Source: Ventosimonas gracilis (lineage in GTDB: Bacteria > Pseudomonadota > Gammaproteobacteria > Pseudomonadales > Pseudomonadaceae). From it: DNA of 41,920 nt. Below, one piece after another: positions 1-7,831 of this stretch (position 1 is the stretch's first letter; every line of letters begins with the position of its first letter). Location: positions 1 through 41,920 of the forward strand of contig NZ_LSZO01000034.1 in the NCBI RefSeq assembly GCF_001580025.1, given 5' to 3'. Under the pieces are notes generated by a model. It saw nothing but the letters and a program-made list of their open reading frames with translations. It was not told the origin of the DNA and searched no databases. The position numbers were made by a program, and so were the translations under genes.

Positions 1-214
1 ACTAGGCGCAGCATGCAGCCAATGTGTACAACCTTGGCAAATGCTGCAACAACGTATGGCGAAATTTTGGGCGCAGCCCGAAGGGACGGGGCAGATTTTT
101 CGCGCTGCTGTGTTACTCGTCGCTCATTTGCATGAGCAAATTTCGCTTCTCGCGCCTTGCCGCGCGAAAAATCTGCCTCCGTCGTGGCCACGTTTGAAGC
201 GGGAACAGACCCTA
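1..214. mobile_element. MITE-like element, copy 1 (left part outside window)
   Basis: Positions 1-214 align base for base, with a few substitutions, to 11551-11764, so this is the right-hand part of the same dispersed element. The right end (191-212) reads like the terminal repeat of copy 2 with two changes near its inner edge, and is followed by TA at 213-214. The left end lies before the window. There is no transposase, and reading frames that cross it are not conserved in a way that suggests coding. The element stops exactly at the ridA stop codon. A non-autonomous element of the TA-targeting (IS630/Tc1-like) kind is the inference. Confidence 0.75.
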
Positions 215-592
215 AAGCACCACAATCCCGTCAATTTCCACCAACGAGCCCAGCGGCAGCGCGGCAATGCCAATGGCGGCACGTGCCGGATAGGGCTTGT
301 CGAAATAGCGTTCCATCACCTGATTAAGCACCGGCGTATTGGCAAGGTCGGTCAAAAATGCATTGAGTTTGACCACATCCTTAAAACTGCCGCCCGCCGC
401 TTCAATCACGGCTTTTAGATTTTCAAATACCTGCACACACTGCGCCTCAAAACCGCCTTCAACCAACTTCATGGTTGCCGGGTCAAGCGGCACCTGGCCG
501 GACAGATAAACCGTATTACCGGCCTTAATAGCATGCGAATAAGGCGCAATGGCTTTGGGTGCTTTATCAGCCTGGATAACGCTTTTGCTCAT
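212..592 (-). CDS. ridA: RidA family reactive imine deaminase
   Basis: This 126-residue protein of the YjgF/YER057c/UK114 family hydrolyses reactive enamine/imine intermediates made by PLP enzymes, to 2-oxoacids and ammonia, in the cytoplasm. Family marks are the N-terminal KAIAPYSHA stretch, LSGQVPLDP, the QVFENLKAV helix, and PARAAIG with the substrate carboxylate-binding arginine. Length matches the family (about 126-130). An open frame extends 56 codons further upstream, but the conserved family start (MSKSVIQ) is at 592, preceded by AAAGGAG in the leader. It is divergent from lnt with a 126-bp gap. The stop codon TAG (214-212) is formed by the TA next to the mobile element plus the first element base, so the element abuts the gene without changing the expected C-terminus. 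Identification is secure. Confidence 0.93.
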   Translation of the reverse strand: MSKSVIQADKAPKAIAPYSHAIKAGNTVYLSGQVPLDPATMKLVEGGFEAQCVQVFENLKAVIEAAGGSFKDVVKLNAFLTDLANTPVLNQVMERYFDKPYPARAAIGIAALPLGSLVEIDGIVVL

Positions 593-718
593 GGAAAACT
601 CCTTTGCTTGAGAGCCGTTGTTATGTTTTGCCCCAATGGGGACTCGCCAGAGTACCACAGCATGCGCCAGAAGCCGCGCCAAGCGTGCGAGAATACGCAG
701 CTTTAGGCTTTGGAAATC

Positions 719-2236
719 ATGCCGATGCAATGGCTGGCTCGCCACAGACTGTTTGGACATTTAATCGCCTTTGCCTCCGGGGCGCTGGCGGTACTTTCGC
801 TATCACCGTTTGACCTGTGGCCGCTGGCGCTGCTTTCCCTTGCCTTGTTTTACTTAGGATTGCGCCCGCTCTCGCCAAAACAGGCCTTTTTCTGCGGTTG
901 GTTTTATGGCTTCGGGCTATTTTTGGCCGGCGTGCATTGGGTTTATGTCAGCATTCACGATTACGGCGCGGCCTCGCCGCTCTTGGCCGGATTTTTAACC
1001 TTGGCTTTTTGCGCGGGACTGGCCTTTTTGCTGGCATTGACCGCGTTTATCTGGGTGCGCTGGTTGCGCCTTAATCGCTCACCTGTTATCGATGCACTGG
1101 CCTTTGCCGCGCTGTGGACGCTGCAAGAGATGCTGCGCAGTGGGCTTTTGGGCGGTTTTCCTTGGCTGTATCTGGGCTACAGCCAGCTTGGCGCACCGCT
1201 TGCTGGATTATTCCCGCTGGGCGGAGTGTGGCTGGCTTCCTTTGTGCTGGCCTTATCGGCGGCGCTTTTCACCTGCCTTCCCTGCCTGCGCCGCAGGCCG
1301 TTGCTACTGATCGCTGCTCTTTGCTTGTTGGTTACGCCTTGGCTGGGCGGATGGTGGCTTAAAGGCCATCAGTGGACGCAGCCGACAGGCTCGCCGCTAT
1401 CGGTCGCCGCCGTGCAAGGCAATGTGCCGCAGCAGCTTAAGTGGGAACGCGAGCAATTGCAGGCGCAACTGGATTTGTACGCAGACTTGACCCGCCACGC
1501 GCGGCAGACCGATCTGGTGGTCTGGCCAGAGACCGCCGTGCCGGTGCTTAAGGAATATATCGAGCCGTATTTGGCGCAGATGGCGGCTTTTTCTCACCGA
1601 CGCCGTGCCGCGCTGATGACCGGCGTGCCGCTGCGTGAAGACGGGCGTTACTACAACGCCGTGATGACCTTGGGTGAAGGCCAAGGCACTTATCTGAAAC
1701 AAAAACTGGTGCCTTTTGGCGAATACGTACCGCTGGAACAGTTACTGCGCGGACTGATTACTTTTTTTGATTTGCCGATGTCGAGCTTTAGTGCAGGTGC
1801 GCCCAATCAACCGCCACTTAACGCCAAAGGAACGCTGATTGCGCCTCTGATTTGCTACGAAGTGGTCTATCCGCTGCTGGCCGCAGGGGGAGCGGCGCGC
1901 AGCCATCTTTTGCTGACACTGAGCAACGACACCTGGTTTGGCCGCTCCATCGGCCCCTGGCAGCATCTGCAAATGGCTCGCGCCAGAGCACTGGAAAGCG
2001 GGCGGGCGATGATTCGCGCAACCAATAACGGCGTCACCGCACTGATTGACCCATTCGGCGAAATAACGGCGCAAATCCCGCAGTTTGAGCAGGCGCTACT
2101 TTATGGGCAGGTACAGCCGATGCAGGGACTCACGCCTTGGCTAAGCTGGGGTCATTGGCCGCTGTTAGTACTTTGCGCCCTGATGGTGACGGTTGCCGCT
2201 ATCACTCGGCACTTTAAGCTACCCTCGCCCGCTTAA
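719..2236 (+). CDS. lnt: Apolipoprotein N-acyltransferase
   Basis: This inner-membrane enzyme adds the third acyl chain, from phospholipid, to the N-terminal cysteine of apolipoproteins, the last step of lipoprotein maturation. The 505-residue protein starts with about six hydrophobic segments (residues 10-210), including the family-typical [13 protein letters not shown], followed by a periplasmic nitrilase domain. The catalytic triad is visible as Glu271 (WPETAVP), Lys329 ([12 protein letters not shown]) and Cys379 (LICYEVVYP), close to the E. coli numbering 267/335/387. A last hydrophobic segment is near the C-terminus. The ATG at 719 is preferred because of a GGA a few bases before it; an ATG at 725 and a TTG at 710 are alternatives. 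The usual neighbour ybeX/corC is absent. The 3' end overlaps the convergent DUF934 gene by 18 bp. Confidence 0.95.
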   Translation: MPMQWLARHRLFGHLIAFASGALAVLSLSPFDLWPLALLSLALFYLGLRPLSPKQAFFCGWFYGFGLFLAGVHWVYVSIHDYGAASPLLAGFLTLAFCAGLAFLLALTAFIWVRWLRLNRSPVIDALAFAALWTLQEMLRSGLLGGFPWLYLGYSQLGAPLAGLFPLGGVWLASFVLALSAALFTCLPCLRRRPLLLIAALCLLVTPWLGGWWLKGHQWTQPTGSPLSVAAVQGNVPQQLKWEREQLQAQLDLYADLTRHARQTDLVVWPETAVPVLKEYIEPYLAQMAAFSHRRRAALMTGVPLREDGRYYNAVMTLGEGQGTYLKQKLVPFGEYVPLEQLLRGLITFFDLPMSSFSAGAPNQPPLNAKGTLIAPLICYEVVYPLLAAGGAARSHLLLTLSNDTWFGRSIGPWQHLQMARARALESGRAMIRATNNGVTALIDPFGEITAQIPQFEQALLYGQVQPMQGLTPWLSWGHWPLLVLCALMVTVAAITRHFKLPSPA

Positions 2237-2731
2237 AGCGCGGCGGCGAAATAACGGCAGGGGTTGCTCCGCCGCGCTTTGGTAGCTTTCCGAGAAATCG
2301 GCCAAGCCTTTAAGCGCGTCATGCGGGTCTTTATCCGCGCGGATGGCGAAAGCGTCAAAGCCGCAGCGGCGCATGGCAAACAGTTGGTCGCGCAGCACAT
2401 CGCCAATGGCGCGGATTTCGCCTTTAAAGCCGTAGCGCTGGCGCAGTAGCGCCGCCGATGAATACGCACGGCCATCGGTAAAAGCCGGAAAGTTAAGCGC
2501 AATCAGCGCGAAATTCGGCAAATCGGCGGCAATCGCTTCGACTTCTTCATCGGCATCCAGCCAAATGGCCAAGGCACCAGGCCGCCTTTTGAGCGCCTCG
2601 CGTTCGGCTTGCCAAAGGGCGAGCGGCACGATGCAATCGGTGTTTTCCGGCAAATCGGCAAGCTGTGCTTCTTTGGCCAAAAGAAGCCAGTCGTCCGCTA
2701 AAACCTGGCCGTTTTTAATGACTGACTGCAT
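2219..2731 (-). CDS. DUF934 protein, partner of the siroheme reductase
   Basis: A 170-residue protein of the DUF934 family, found in many proteobacteria directly after a cysI-type reductase gene and assumed to help sulfite/nitrite assimilation, with no defined reaction known to me. Visible family features are DDWLLL near residue 14, PLALWQAERE near 37, a middle ALNFPAFTDGRAYSSAALLR block and the GDVLRDQLFAMRRCGFDAF block. There is no signal peptide or membrane segment. The ATG at 2731 lies inside the last codons of the upstream reductase gene (17-nt overlap), so the two are very probably one translationally coupled operon. Its 3' end overlaps lnt on the opposite strand. The family assignment is strong; the function is inferred only from context. 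Confidence 0.85.
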   Translation of the reverse strand: MQSVIKNGQVLADDWLLLAKEAQLADLPENTDCIVPLALWQAEREALKRRPGALAIWLDADEEVEAIAADLPNFALIALNFPAFTDGRAYSSAALLRQRYGFKGEIRAIGDVLRDQLFAMRRCGFDAFAIRADKDPHDALKGLADFSESYQSAAEQPLPLFRRRALSGRG

Positions 2732-4373
2732 AGACGCGCTCCTTAAACGGGGTCATGCCAATACGCCGGTAGGTATCCAAAAAGCGCTCGTCCTCGCTGC
2801 GCTGCTCAAGGTAGACCTTGATAATGCGCTCGATCACATCGGCCATATCGTCCTGCGCAAAAGACGGTCCCAAAATTTGCGCAAGCGTGGCATCACGTCC
2901 GCCGCTGCCGCCCAAGGAAACCTGATAAAACTCTTGGCCTTTTTTATCCACGCCCAAAATGCCGATATGGCCGACGTGGTGATGGCCGCAGGCGTTCATG
3001 CAGCCGGAGATGTTTAACTCCAGCTCGCCAATGTCAAACAGGTAATCCAAATCGTCAAAACGCCGCTGGATGGCTTCGGCAATGGGGATGGATTTGGCAT
3101 TGGCGAGCGAGCAGAAATCACCGCCAGGGCAGCAAATCATATCGCTCAACAGCCCTTGGTTCGGCGTGGCAAAGCCTTGTTCGCGCAGCACTTGCCAGAG
3201 TTCCAGCAGCTTGCCCTGCTCAACATCGGCGAGGATGATGTTTTGCTGATGACTGTTGCGCACCTCGGCAAAACTGTAGCGCTCGGCCAAGTCGGCAATG
3301 GCATCCAGTTGTTTATCACTCAGATCACCAGTCGCTTCGCCGGTCGCTTTAAGGGTTAAGGTGACGGCGACATAGCCGGGCTTTTTGTGTGGATGCGTAT
3401 TGCGCACGCGCCAGCGGGCAAAGCCGGGGTGCTGTTTATCCCACTGTTCGAGTAGCGCGGGCTGGTTTTCCAGATCGCGGTAAGCGGGGTCAACAAAATG
3501 CTGCGCAACACGGGCAACTTCTGCCTCGGTTAGCGTGTTCGGGCCATCTTTGTGCAGCGCCCATTCATCGGCCACACGCCTTGCAAATACTTCCGGGGTG
3601 AGCGCCTTGACCAAAATCTTGATACGCGCCTTGTATTTGTTGTCCCGCCTGCCGTAACGGTTGTAGACGCGCAGCACCGCGTCCAGATAGCTTAAAAGGT
3701 GCGGCCAAGGCAGAAATTCGTTGATGACGCTGCCGACCATCGGCGTGCGCCCCAGCCCGCCGCCAACGGCCACGCGAAAGCCCAGTTCGCCGCCCTTACC
3801 TCGCAGCGCTTCAAGGCCAATGTCATGCACCAAAGTCGCCGCGCGGTCGTGGGCGCAGCCGTGCACGGCAATCTTGAACTTGCGCGGCAGATGGGCAAAC
3901 TCCGGGTGAAAGGTAGACCACTGGCGAATCAGCTCGCACCAAGGGCGCGGGTCAACCACTTCATCTTGCGCCACCCCGGCAAATTGGTCGGTGGTGGTAT
4001 TGCGGATGCAATTGCCGCTGGTCTGAATGGCGTGCATCTGCACGCTGGCGAGTTCTGCGAGAATTTCTGGCACGTCTTCCAGCGCGGGCCAGTTGAACTG
4101 CACATTTTGCCGCGTGCTGATATGCGCATAACCTTTGTCGTAGTCGCGGGCAATTTGCGCGAGCTTGCGCACCTGCCGACTGTTCATCAGCCCGTAAGGC
4201 ACTGCCACGCGCAGCATCGGCGCATAACGCTGGATATACAGGCCGTTTTGCAGGCGCAGCGGGCGAAACTCTTCCTCGGACAGATCGCCTTGCAGATAGC
4301 GGCGCGTTTGGTCTCTAAACTGTTCGACCCGCTCGTTGACAATCTGCTGGTCGTATTGGTCATACTGATACAT
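2715..4373 (-). CDS. cysI: Siroheme sulfite/nitrite reductase hemoprotein (CysI type)
   Basis: This 552-residue siroheme-[4Fe-4S] reductase catalyses six-electron reduction of sulfite to sulfide, or of nitrite to ammonia. Two ferredoxin-like half-domains precede the siroheme/4Fe-4S domains. The four cluster ligands are Cys415 and Cys421 (CPGGDFC) and Cys458 and Cys462 (GCMNACGHH). The N-terminal region contains RQNVQFNW, typical of the compact one-protein form, which lacks a CysJ partner here and probably takes electrons from ferredoxin or another carrier. Coupling to DUF934 favours assimilatory sulfite reduction, but sequence alone cannot exclude nitrite. It is divergent from a 37-residue peptide gene, with 211 bp between that contain a 7+7 dyad. 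The start at 4373 has no strong ribosome-binding site, but the N-terminus (MYQYDQYDQ) looks family-typical. Confidence 0.9.
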   Translation of the reverse strand: MYQYDQYDQQIVNERVEQFRDQTRRYLQGDLSEEEFRPLRLQNGLYIQRYAPMLRVAVPYGLMNSRQVRKLAQIARDYDKGYAHISTRQNVQFNWPALEDVPEILAELASVQMHAIQTSGNCIRNTTTDQFAGVAQDEVVDPRPWCELIRQWSTFHPEFAHLPRKFKIAVHGCAHDRAATLVHDIGLEALRGKGGELGFRVAVGGGLGRTPMVGSVINEFLPWPHLLSYLDAVLRVYNRYGRRDNKYKARIKILVKALTPEVFARRVADEWALHKDGPNTLTEAEVARVAQHFVDPAYRDLENQPALLEQWDKQHPGFARWRVRNTHPHKKPGYVAVTLTLKATGEATGDLSDKQLDAIADLAERYSFAEVRNSHQQNIILADVEQGKLLELWQVLREQGFATPNQGLLSDMICCPGGDFCSLANAKSIPIAEAIQRRFDDLDYLFDIGELELNISGCMNACGHHHVGHIGILGVDKKGQEFYQVSLGGSGGRDATLAQILGPSFAQDDMADVIERIIKVYLEQRSEDERFLDTYRRIGMTPFKERVYAVSH

Positions 4374-4448
4374 GGTCTTTCGGTCTCTCGCTCTCAGGCG
4401 GCGGCTGGCGAGGCTTTAGCGCACGGCTACGCAAAACCCGCAAGGCTG

Positions 4449-4468
4449 CGCAAGATACCAGTCTTGCG
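4449..4468. promoter_or_regulatory. Dyad symmetry in the cysI upstream region
   Basis: A perfect inverted repeat, CGCAAGA-N6-TCTTGCG, lies about 75 bp before the cysI start and 60 bp before the promoter of the divergent small gene. It could be an operator or a hairpin in the cysI leader RNA. There is no T-run, so it is not a clear terminator. It does not resemble a motif I can name. Confidence 0.35.
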
Positions 4469-4526
4469 ATATGCAAAAAAGCACAGCGTTAGCATATGGT
4501 TAGAATTTTGCGGGATTAAAAAGCGC

Positions 4527-4555
4527 TTGACGGCAGAAAAAGACCGCCTTTAATA
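4527..4555 (+). promoter_or_regulatory. Candidate sigma-70 promoter for the 37-residue peptide gene
   Basis: TTGACG at 4527-4532 is followed, 16-17 bp later, by TTTAAT/TTAATA (4549-4555). Transcription would begin near 4561, giving a leader of about 25 nt before the ATG at 4585 with AGGAA at 4574-4578. This is the best-matched promoter in the first 10 kb. Confidence 0.55.
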
Positions 4556-4584
4556 GGCACTTACCACAACAACAGGAAATCATC

Positions 4585-4698
4585 ATGACTCAACCGACCG
4601 ACCCGCACGAACGCGACAGCATCGTCGATGCCCGCGCCATTTTTGTCCTGATTTTAATTTGCGTAGCTACCGCGCTTTATTGGGTTAGCCATCAATAA
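4585..4698 (+). CDS. 37-residue single-pass membrane peptide
   Basis: This small open frame encodes a polar N-terminus (residues 1-16, with PTDPHERDS) and one hydrophobic segment (about 17-34: ARAIFVLILICVATALYWV), ending SHQ. It has its own promoter candidate, an AGGAA ribosome-binding site eight bases before the ATG, and a terminator-like hairpin downstream, so it reads as a complete transcription unit. No family is recognised. It is divergent from cysI, but nothing in the peptide ties it to sulfur metabolism. It is probably an inner-membrane small protein. Confidence 0.6.
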   Translation: MTQPTDPHERDSIVDARAIFVLILICVATALYWVSHQ

Positions 4699-4736
4699 TC
4701 ACGCCGCTCGCCAAACCACTGCTGCGCTATTGCCTT

Positions 4737-4769
4737 AAAATCTCGCTCGGCTCTGCCCGGGCGAGTTTT
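4737..4769. terminator. Bidirectional terminator between convergent small genes
   Basis: A hairpin with stem CTCGCTCGG / CCCGGGCGAG (one mismatch or bulge) is flanked by AAAA on the left and TTTTA on the right. It lies between the rightward 37-residue peptide gene and the leftward DUF2970 gene and would work in both directions. Confidence 0.6.
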
Positions 4770-4807
4770 AAATACCCTTCGCCGATAGTGTATTTAATAG
4801 CAGTTGA

Positions 4808-5032
4808 TTAAATTCCAGAAAAATAGAGCACCAGTTTAACAATCACAAACAAAAGCAATACAAAAACGCCGGTAAACGACAAGCCAATAACAATAAACTG
4901 CCAGGGTTTGCCGCGCGAAAAATCGCGGCTGCGGTTTTTGCCGCTTTGCACGCCGAAGGCGGCGGCCAGTACGCTTTGTAATAGCTCGATAAAACGCAGT
5001 GGCGGCTCTTGTTGTTCATTATTAACTTGCAT
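4808..5032 (-). CDS. DUF2970 family small membrane protein
   Basis: A 74-residue protein with the DUF2970 core: a helix around residues 16-28 (IELLQSVLAAAFGVQ), then a basic stretch (GKNRSRDFSRGKP, 31-43), then a transmembrane segment (about 46-70) ending in VKLVLYFSGI. The frame is open further upstream, but the ATG at 5032 is preceded by AAGGAAG at suitable spacing, and the family starts just before this core. The function is unknown; it is predicted to be in the inner membrane. It is divergent from miaE, whose start is about 106 bp away. Confidence 0.8.
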   Translation of the reverse strand: MQVNNEQQEPPLRFIELLQSVLAAAFGVQSGKNRSRDFSRGKPWQFIVIGLSFTGVFVLLLFVIVKLVLYFSGI

Positions 5033-5105
5033 GATGAGCTTCCTTGGATAAGGGCAAACAGCGCAGATGATTTTGCCAGCAAACGCCTCGCGGCGGTAGC
5101 GCCTG

Positions 5106-5111
5106 TATAAT
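5106..5111 (+). promoter_or_regulatory. Perfect -10 box before miaE
   Basis: TATAAT at 5106-5111 is followed by a GC-rich discriminator (GCGGCG), 28 bp before the miaE ATG. No good -35 is seen 16-18 bp upstream, so this is a promoter with an activator-dependent or weak -35, or the call is only partial. Confidence 0.45.
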
Positions 5112-5138
5112 GCGGCGCTCGCTTTGAAGGAACGCTCC

Positions 5139-5735
5139 ATGCTGTCAGAGATTGAAGCCTTTTTGCTTTGCCCAACGCCGGATGCCTGGCTTGACTGGGC
5201 ACTAGAAAGCCAAGACATTTTGCTGATTGACCACGCCAACTGCGAGAAAAAAGCCGCCTCCACCGCGCTTTCGCTGCTGTTTCGTCATGTGGAAAAGACG
5301 GATTTACAGTACAAACTGTCGCGCCTCGCGCGCGAGGAACTGCGCCATTTTGAACAGGTGCTGGCACTGATGCAAAAGCGCGGCATTGCTTACCGTCCGC
5401 TCTCTGCCTCGCACTATGCCGAGCGTTTGCACCGCCCTATCCGCCGCACCGAGCCACAGCGCTTAACCGACACCTTGATTGTCGCCGCCTTTATTGAAGC
5501 GCGTTCTTGCGAACGTTTTTTTCGTTTGGCTCCCTTTTTGGATCAAGAATTAACTGACTTTTACCGCTCGTTATTAAAATCCGAAGCAAGGCATTATCAG
5601 GATTATTTAAAACTGGCTTCTCAGCACTCAACAGAGCCTATTGATGAGCGCGTTCAATTATTTGCGCAAGTTGAACAAGAAGCGATTTTAAGCAAAGACC
5701 GTGAGTTTCGTTTTCACAGCGGCGTGCCATTTTAA
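5139..5735 (+). CDS. miaE: tRNA-(ms2io6A)37 hydroxylase MiaE
   Basis: This 198-residue non-heme diiron monooxygenase hydroxylates the isopentenyl side chain of 2-methylthio-N6-isopentenyladenosine at tRNA position 37. The four-helix ferritin-like fold is supported by the metal ligands Glu36 (NCEKKAA), Glu67-x-x-His70 (EELRH), Glu120 (FIEARSCE) and Glu149-x-x-His152 (SEARHY). Length matches the short Pseudomonas-type MiaE. The ATG at 5139 follows GAAGGA at eight bases and is preferred to the TTG at 5124. It lies beside the divergent DUF2970 gene and ends in a 4-bp convergent overlap with lpxH. Confidence 0.93.
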   Translation: MLSEIEAFLLCPTPDAWLDWALESQDILLIDHANCEKKAASTALSLLFRHVEKTDLQYKLSRLAREELRHFEQVLALMQKRGIAYRPLSASHYAERLHRPIRRTEPQRLTDTLIVAAFIEARSCERFFRLAPFLDQELTDFYRSLLKSEARHYQDYLKLASQHSTEPIDERVQLFAQVEQEAILSKDREFRFHSGVPF

Positions 5736-6460
5736 TTTACCGGCAAATCAAACGCATGTTGCACAAACCCGTTTTGATCCAGCTGTAAAAACCAGCCTTG
5801 TTTATCCCAGTCGCCGAGTACAATGCGCTGGGCCGGTTGATGGTTAATCTGCAATACATGCGTTGCCGGTCGGTGGGTGTGACCGTGGATCAGGGTTTGC
5901 ACACCGTTTGCCTGCATCACACGCCGTACTTCATCGGGCGTTACATCGGTAATGTTACCGGCTTTCACCTGCGTCTGATGGCGGCTTGTTTTACGCAGTC
6001 TGCGTGCCAGCGAACGGCGCAGGCAAAGCGGCAAGTGCTTAAGCAGCCAAAGGCTTAAGGGGTTACGCAGGCAAAAGCGCAGCCTTTGGTAGCCGGTGTC
6101 CTCTGTGCAGAGGCTGTCGCCGTGCATCAGCAGGACTTTTTCACCGCTTAGCTCAATCAGGCTGGGGTCTGCTAATAAGGTGCAGCCTGCTTCGCGGCAA
6201 AAGTGCTCGCCTATTAAAAAATCGCGGTTGCCGTGCATGATAAAAATGCGCGTACCGCTTTGGCTTAAAGCGTGCAGCGCTTCGGCGATTTGTTTGGCAA
6301 AGGGCGACATGTCATCGTCGCCCAGCCAGACTTCAAAAAAATCGCCCAAGATATAAAGCGCTTTCGCTTTAACCGCTTGCTGCTCTAAAAAGTCCAAAAA
6401 GCCGCGCGTAATATCGTGCCGACCGGCTTCAAGGTGCAGGTCAGAAATCAGTAAAATCAA
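5732..6460 (-). CDS. lpxH: UDP-2,3-diacylglucosamine hydrolase
   Basis: A 242-residue metallophosphoesterase that splits UDP-2,3-diacylglucosamine into lipid X and UMP in lipid A synthesis, at the inner-membrane surface. Metal-site motifs are in order: Asp7-x-His9, Asp40 (LGDFFE), Asn78 (GNRDF), His113 (MHGDS) and His194-x-His196 (GHTHRP), matching the E. coli pattern with an offset of one. The start codon is TTG: TTGA at 6460-6457 overlaps the ppiB stop TGA, so translation is coupled to ppiB. No better ATG lies before the DLH motif. The ppiB-lpxH order is common in gammaproteobacteria. Confidence 0.94.
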   Translation of the reverse strand: MILLISDLHLEAGRHDITRGFLDFLEQQAVKAKALYILGDFFEVWLGDDDMSPFAKQIAEALHALSQSGTRIFIMHGNRDFLIGEHFCREAGCTLLADPSLIELSGEKVLLMHGDSLCTEDTGYQRLRFCLRNPLSLWLLKHLPLCLRRSLARRLRKTSRHQTQVKAGNITDVTPDEVRRVMQANGVQTLIHGHTHRPATHVLQINHQPAQRIVLGDWDKQGWFLQLDQNGFVQHAFDLPVN

Positions 6461-6951
6461 TCAACTATCTCAGCCTTCTCGATAATCACTTCTTCTTTGG
6501 GGACATCCTGATGGCCGCTGCGTGAGCCGGTGGCGATTTTTTTGATGCGCTCGACGACCTCCATGCCTTCGCAGACTTCGCCAAATACGGCATAGCCAAA
6601 GCCTTGAGCCGTCGGTGCGCTGTGGTCGAGAAAGGCGTTATCGGCGACATTGATAAAAAACTGTGCGCTGGCCGAATGCGGCTCGGAAGTGCGCGCCATG
6701 GCAATGCTGCCGGTTTTGTTGGAAAGGCCGTTGGCCGCTTCGTTTTTAATCGGTGCACGGGTGCTTTTTTGTTGCATATCGACGGTAAAACCGCCGCCTT
6801 GAATCATAAAGTTGTTAATCACGCGGTGGAAAATGGTGCCGTCATAATGGCCTTCTCGGACATATTGTTCAAAGTTGGCGACGGTTTCTGGCGCTTTATC
6901 CGCAAAAAGTTTGAGGCCGATAACGCCGTAATTGGTATGCAGCTTAACCAT
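6457..6951 (-). CDS. ppiB: Cytoplasmic peptidyl-prolyl cis-trans isomerase B
   Basis: A 164-residue cyclophilin that speeds proline cis-trans isomerisation during folding. The catalytic core is seen in [15 protein letters not shown] (arginine near residue 43) and in [15 protein letters not shown] (near 95-108). There is no signal peptide, so it is the cytoplasmic type. It is the first gene of a two-gene operon with lpxH (TTGA overlap). About 57 bp separate it from the upstream paaG-like gene on the same strand; a TATCAT hexamer in this gap may be its -10. Confidence 0.95.
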   Translation of the reverse strand: MVKLHTNYGVIGLKLFADKAPETVANFEQYVREGHYDGTIFHRVINNFMIQGGGFTVDMQQKSTRAPIKNEAANGLSNKTGSIAMARTSEPHSASAQFFINVADNAFLDHSAPTAQGFGYAVFGEVCEGMEVVERIKKIATGSRSGHQDVPKEEVIIEKAEIVD

Positions 6952-7008
6952 AAGAGTGACTCACAACAGGGAAGTAAGGGGGGGCAGTATGATACGGATT
7001 TGCCGTGA

Positions 7009-7800
7009 TTAGCGCCCGTTAAATTTTGGCTCGCGCTTTTGCATAAAAGCGCGGATGCCTTCTTTAAAGTCTTCGCTTTGTCCGGCTTTACGCTGTAAAT
7101 CGCGCTCTAAAGCCACTTGTTCATTAAAACTATTGGTGGCGCTTTGGTTAAGCGCCTGTTTGGTTAGTGCAAGGCTGTAAGGTGCTTTAGCGAGTTTGCG
7201 CGCGAGCATAAGCGCTTCTTCACGCAGCAGTTCATCATCAACCACGCGCCAAATCAGCCCCCATTGTTCGGCTTGCTCAGCGGGCAATTTGTCGCCCAGC
7301 AGCATCAGCGCCTTGGCACGAGCCGTGCCAATTAAGCGTGGCAGAAAAAACGTGCCACCGGCATCCGGCACCAGTCCGATTTTGCAGAAGGCCTGCACAA
7401 AGTAGGCTGAACGCGCGGCGACCACCAGATCACAGGCGAGCGCGATATTGGCTCCAGCGCCCGCCGCCACGCCATTGACCGCGCAGACCACGGGTTTGGG
7501 CAAATCGCGCAGCGCACTGACCAGCGGGTTGTAGAAGCGCTCGATAGTCTGCCCTAAATCCAGCGGCTCGCCACTGCCGATAACGCTGCCATCGAATAAG
7601 TCTTGCCCGGCGCAAAAGCCGCGCCCTTCACCGGTCAGCAGCAAAGCACGAATGGCCGGATTAGCAATAACTTCGGCCAGCGCCTGTTGTAATTCCAAGT
7701 GCATGGCTTCATTGAGGCTATTGAGCTGTGCCGGTCGATTAAGGCAGAGCAAAGCCACCCCACTGTCGCAGATGGAAAATAAAATATGCTGAAAATTCAT
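7009..7800 (-). CDS. paaG: Enoyl-CoA hydratase/isomerase, PaaG-like
   Basis: A 263-residue crotonase-fold protein. It resembles the ring epoxyphenylacetyl-CoA isomerase PaaG along its whole length: GRGFCAGQDL (oxyanion-hole region), ERFYNPLV, KPVVCAVNGVAAGAGANIALACD, the catalytic-loop aspartate in GLVPDAGGTF, and a C-terminus ending in REPKFNGR. In phenylacetate breakdown this enzyme converts the ring-epoxide to an oxepin-CoA; no other paa gene is in the window, so it may instead act on another unsaturated acyl-CoA. The ATG at 7800 has GAG seven bases before it; a second ATG two codons upstream (7806) is possible. The open frame extends much further upstream but overlaps the NRDE gene. Confidence 0.82.
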   Translation of the reverse strand: MNFQHILFSICDSGVALLCLNRPAQLNSLNEAMHLELQQALAEVIANPAIRALLLTGEGRGFCAGQDLFDGSVIGSGEPLDLGQTIERFYNPLVSALRDLPKPVVCAVNGVAAGAGANIALACDLVVAARSAYFVQAFCKIGLVPDAGGTFFLPRLIGTARAKALMLLGDKLPAEQAEQWGLIWRVVDDELLREEALMLARKLAKAPYSLALTKQALNQSATNSFNEQVALERDLQRKAGQSEDFKEGIRAFMQKREPKFNGR

Positions 7801-7831
7801 ACCCATACTCGTTTTAAATAATGAAAAGCGC

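Noticed and set aside
41-418. Open frames through the MITE, and the similar ones at 11412-11750 and 11510-11779
   Set aside because: They cross element boundaries or run antisense to ridA, differ in frame and end between copies, and look like no transposase.
593-760. N-terminal extension of ridA by 56 codons
   Set aside because: The extension has no family similarity, and the start at 592 has a good ribosome-binding site and gives the family length.
3699-4553. A 284-codon open frame on the plus strand opposite the siroheme reductase gene
   Set aside because: It is the antisense shadow of a certain gene, with no recognisable domain, no ribosome-binding site, and composition as expected from a reversed coding strand.
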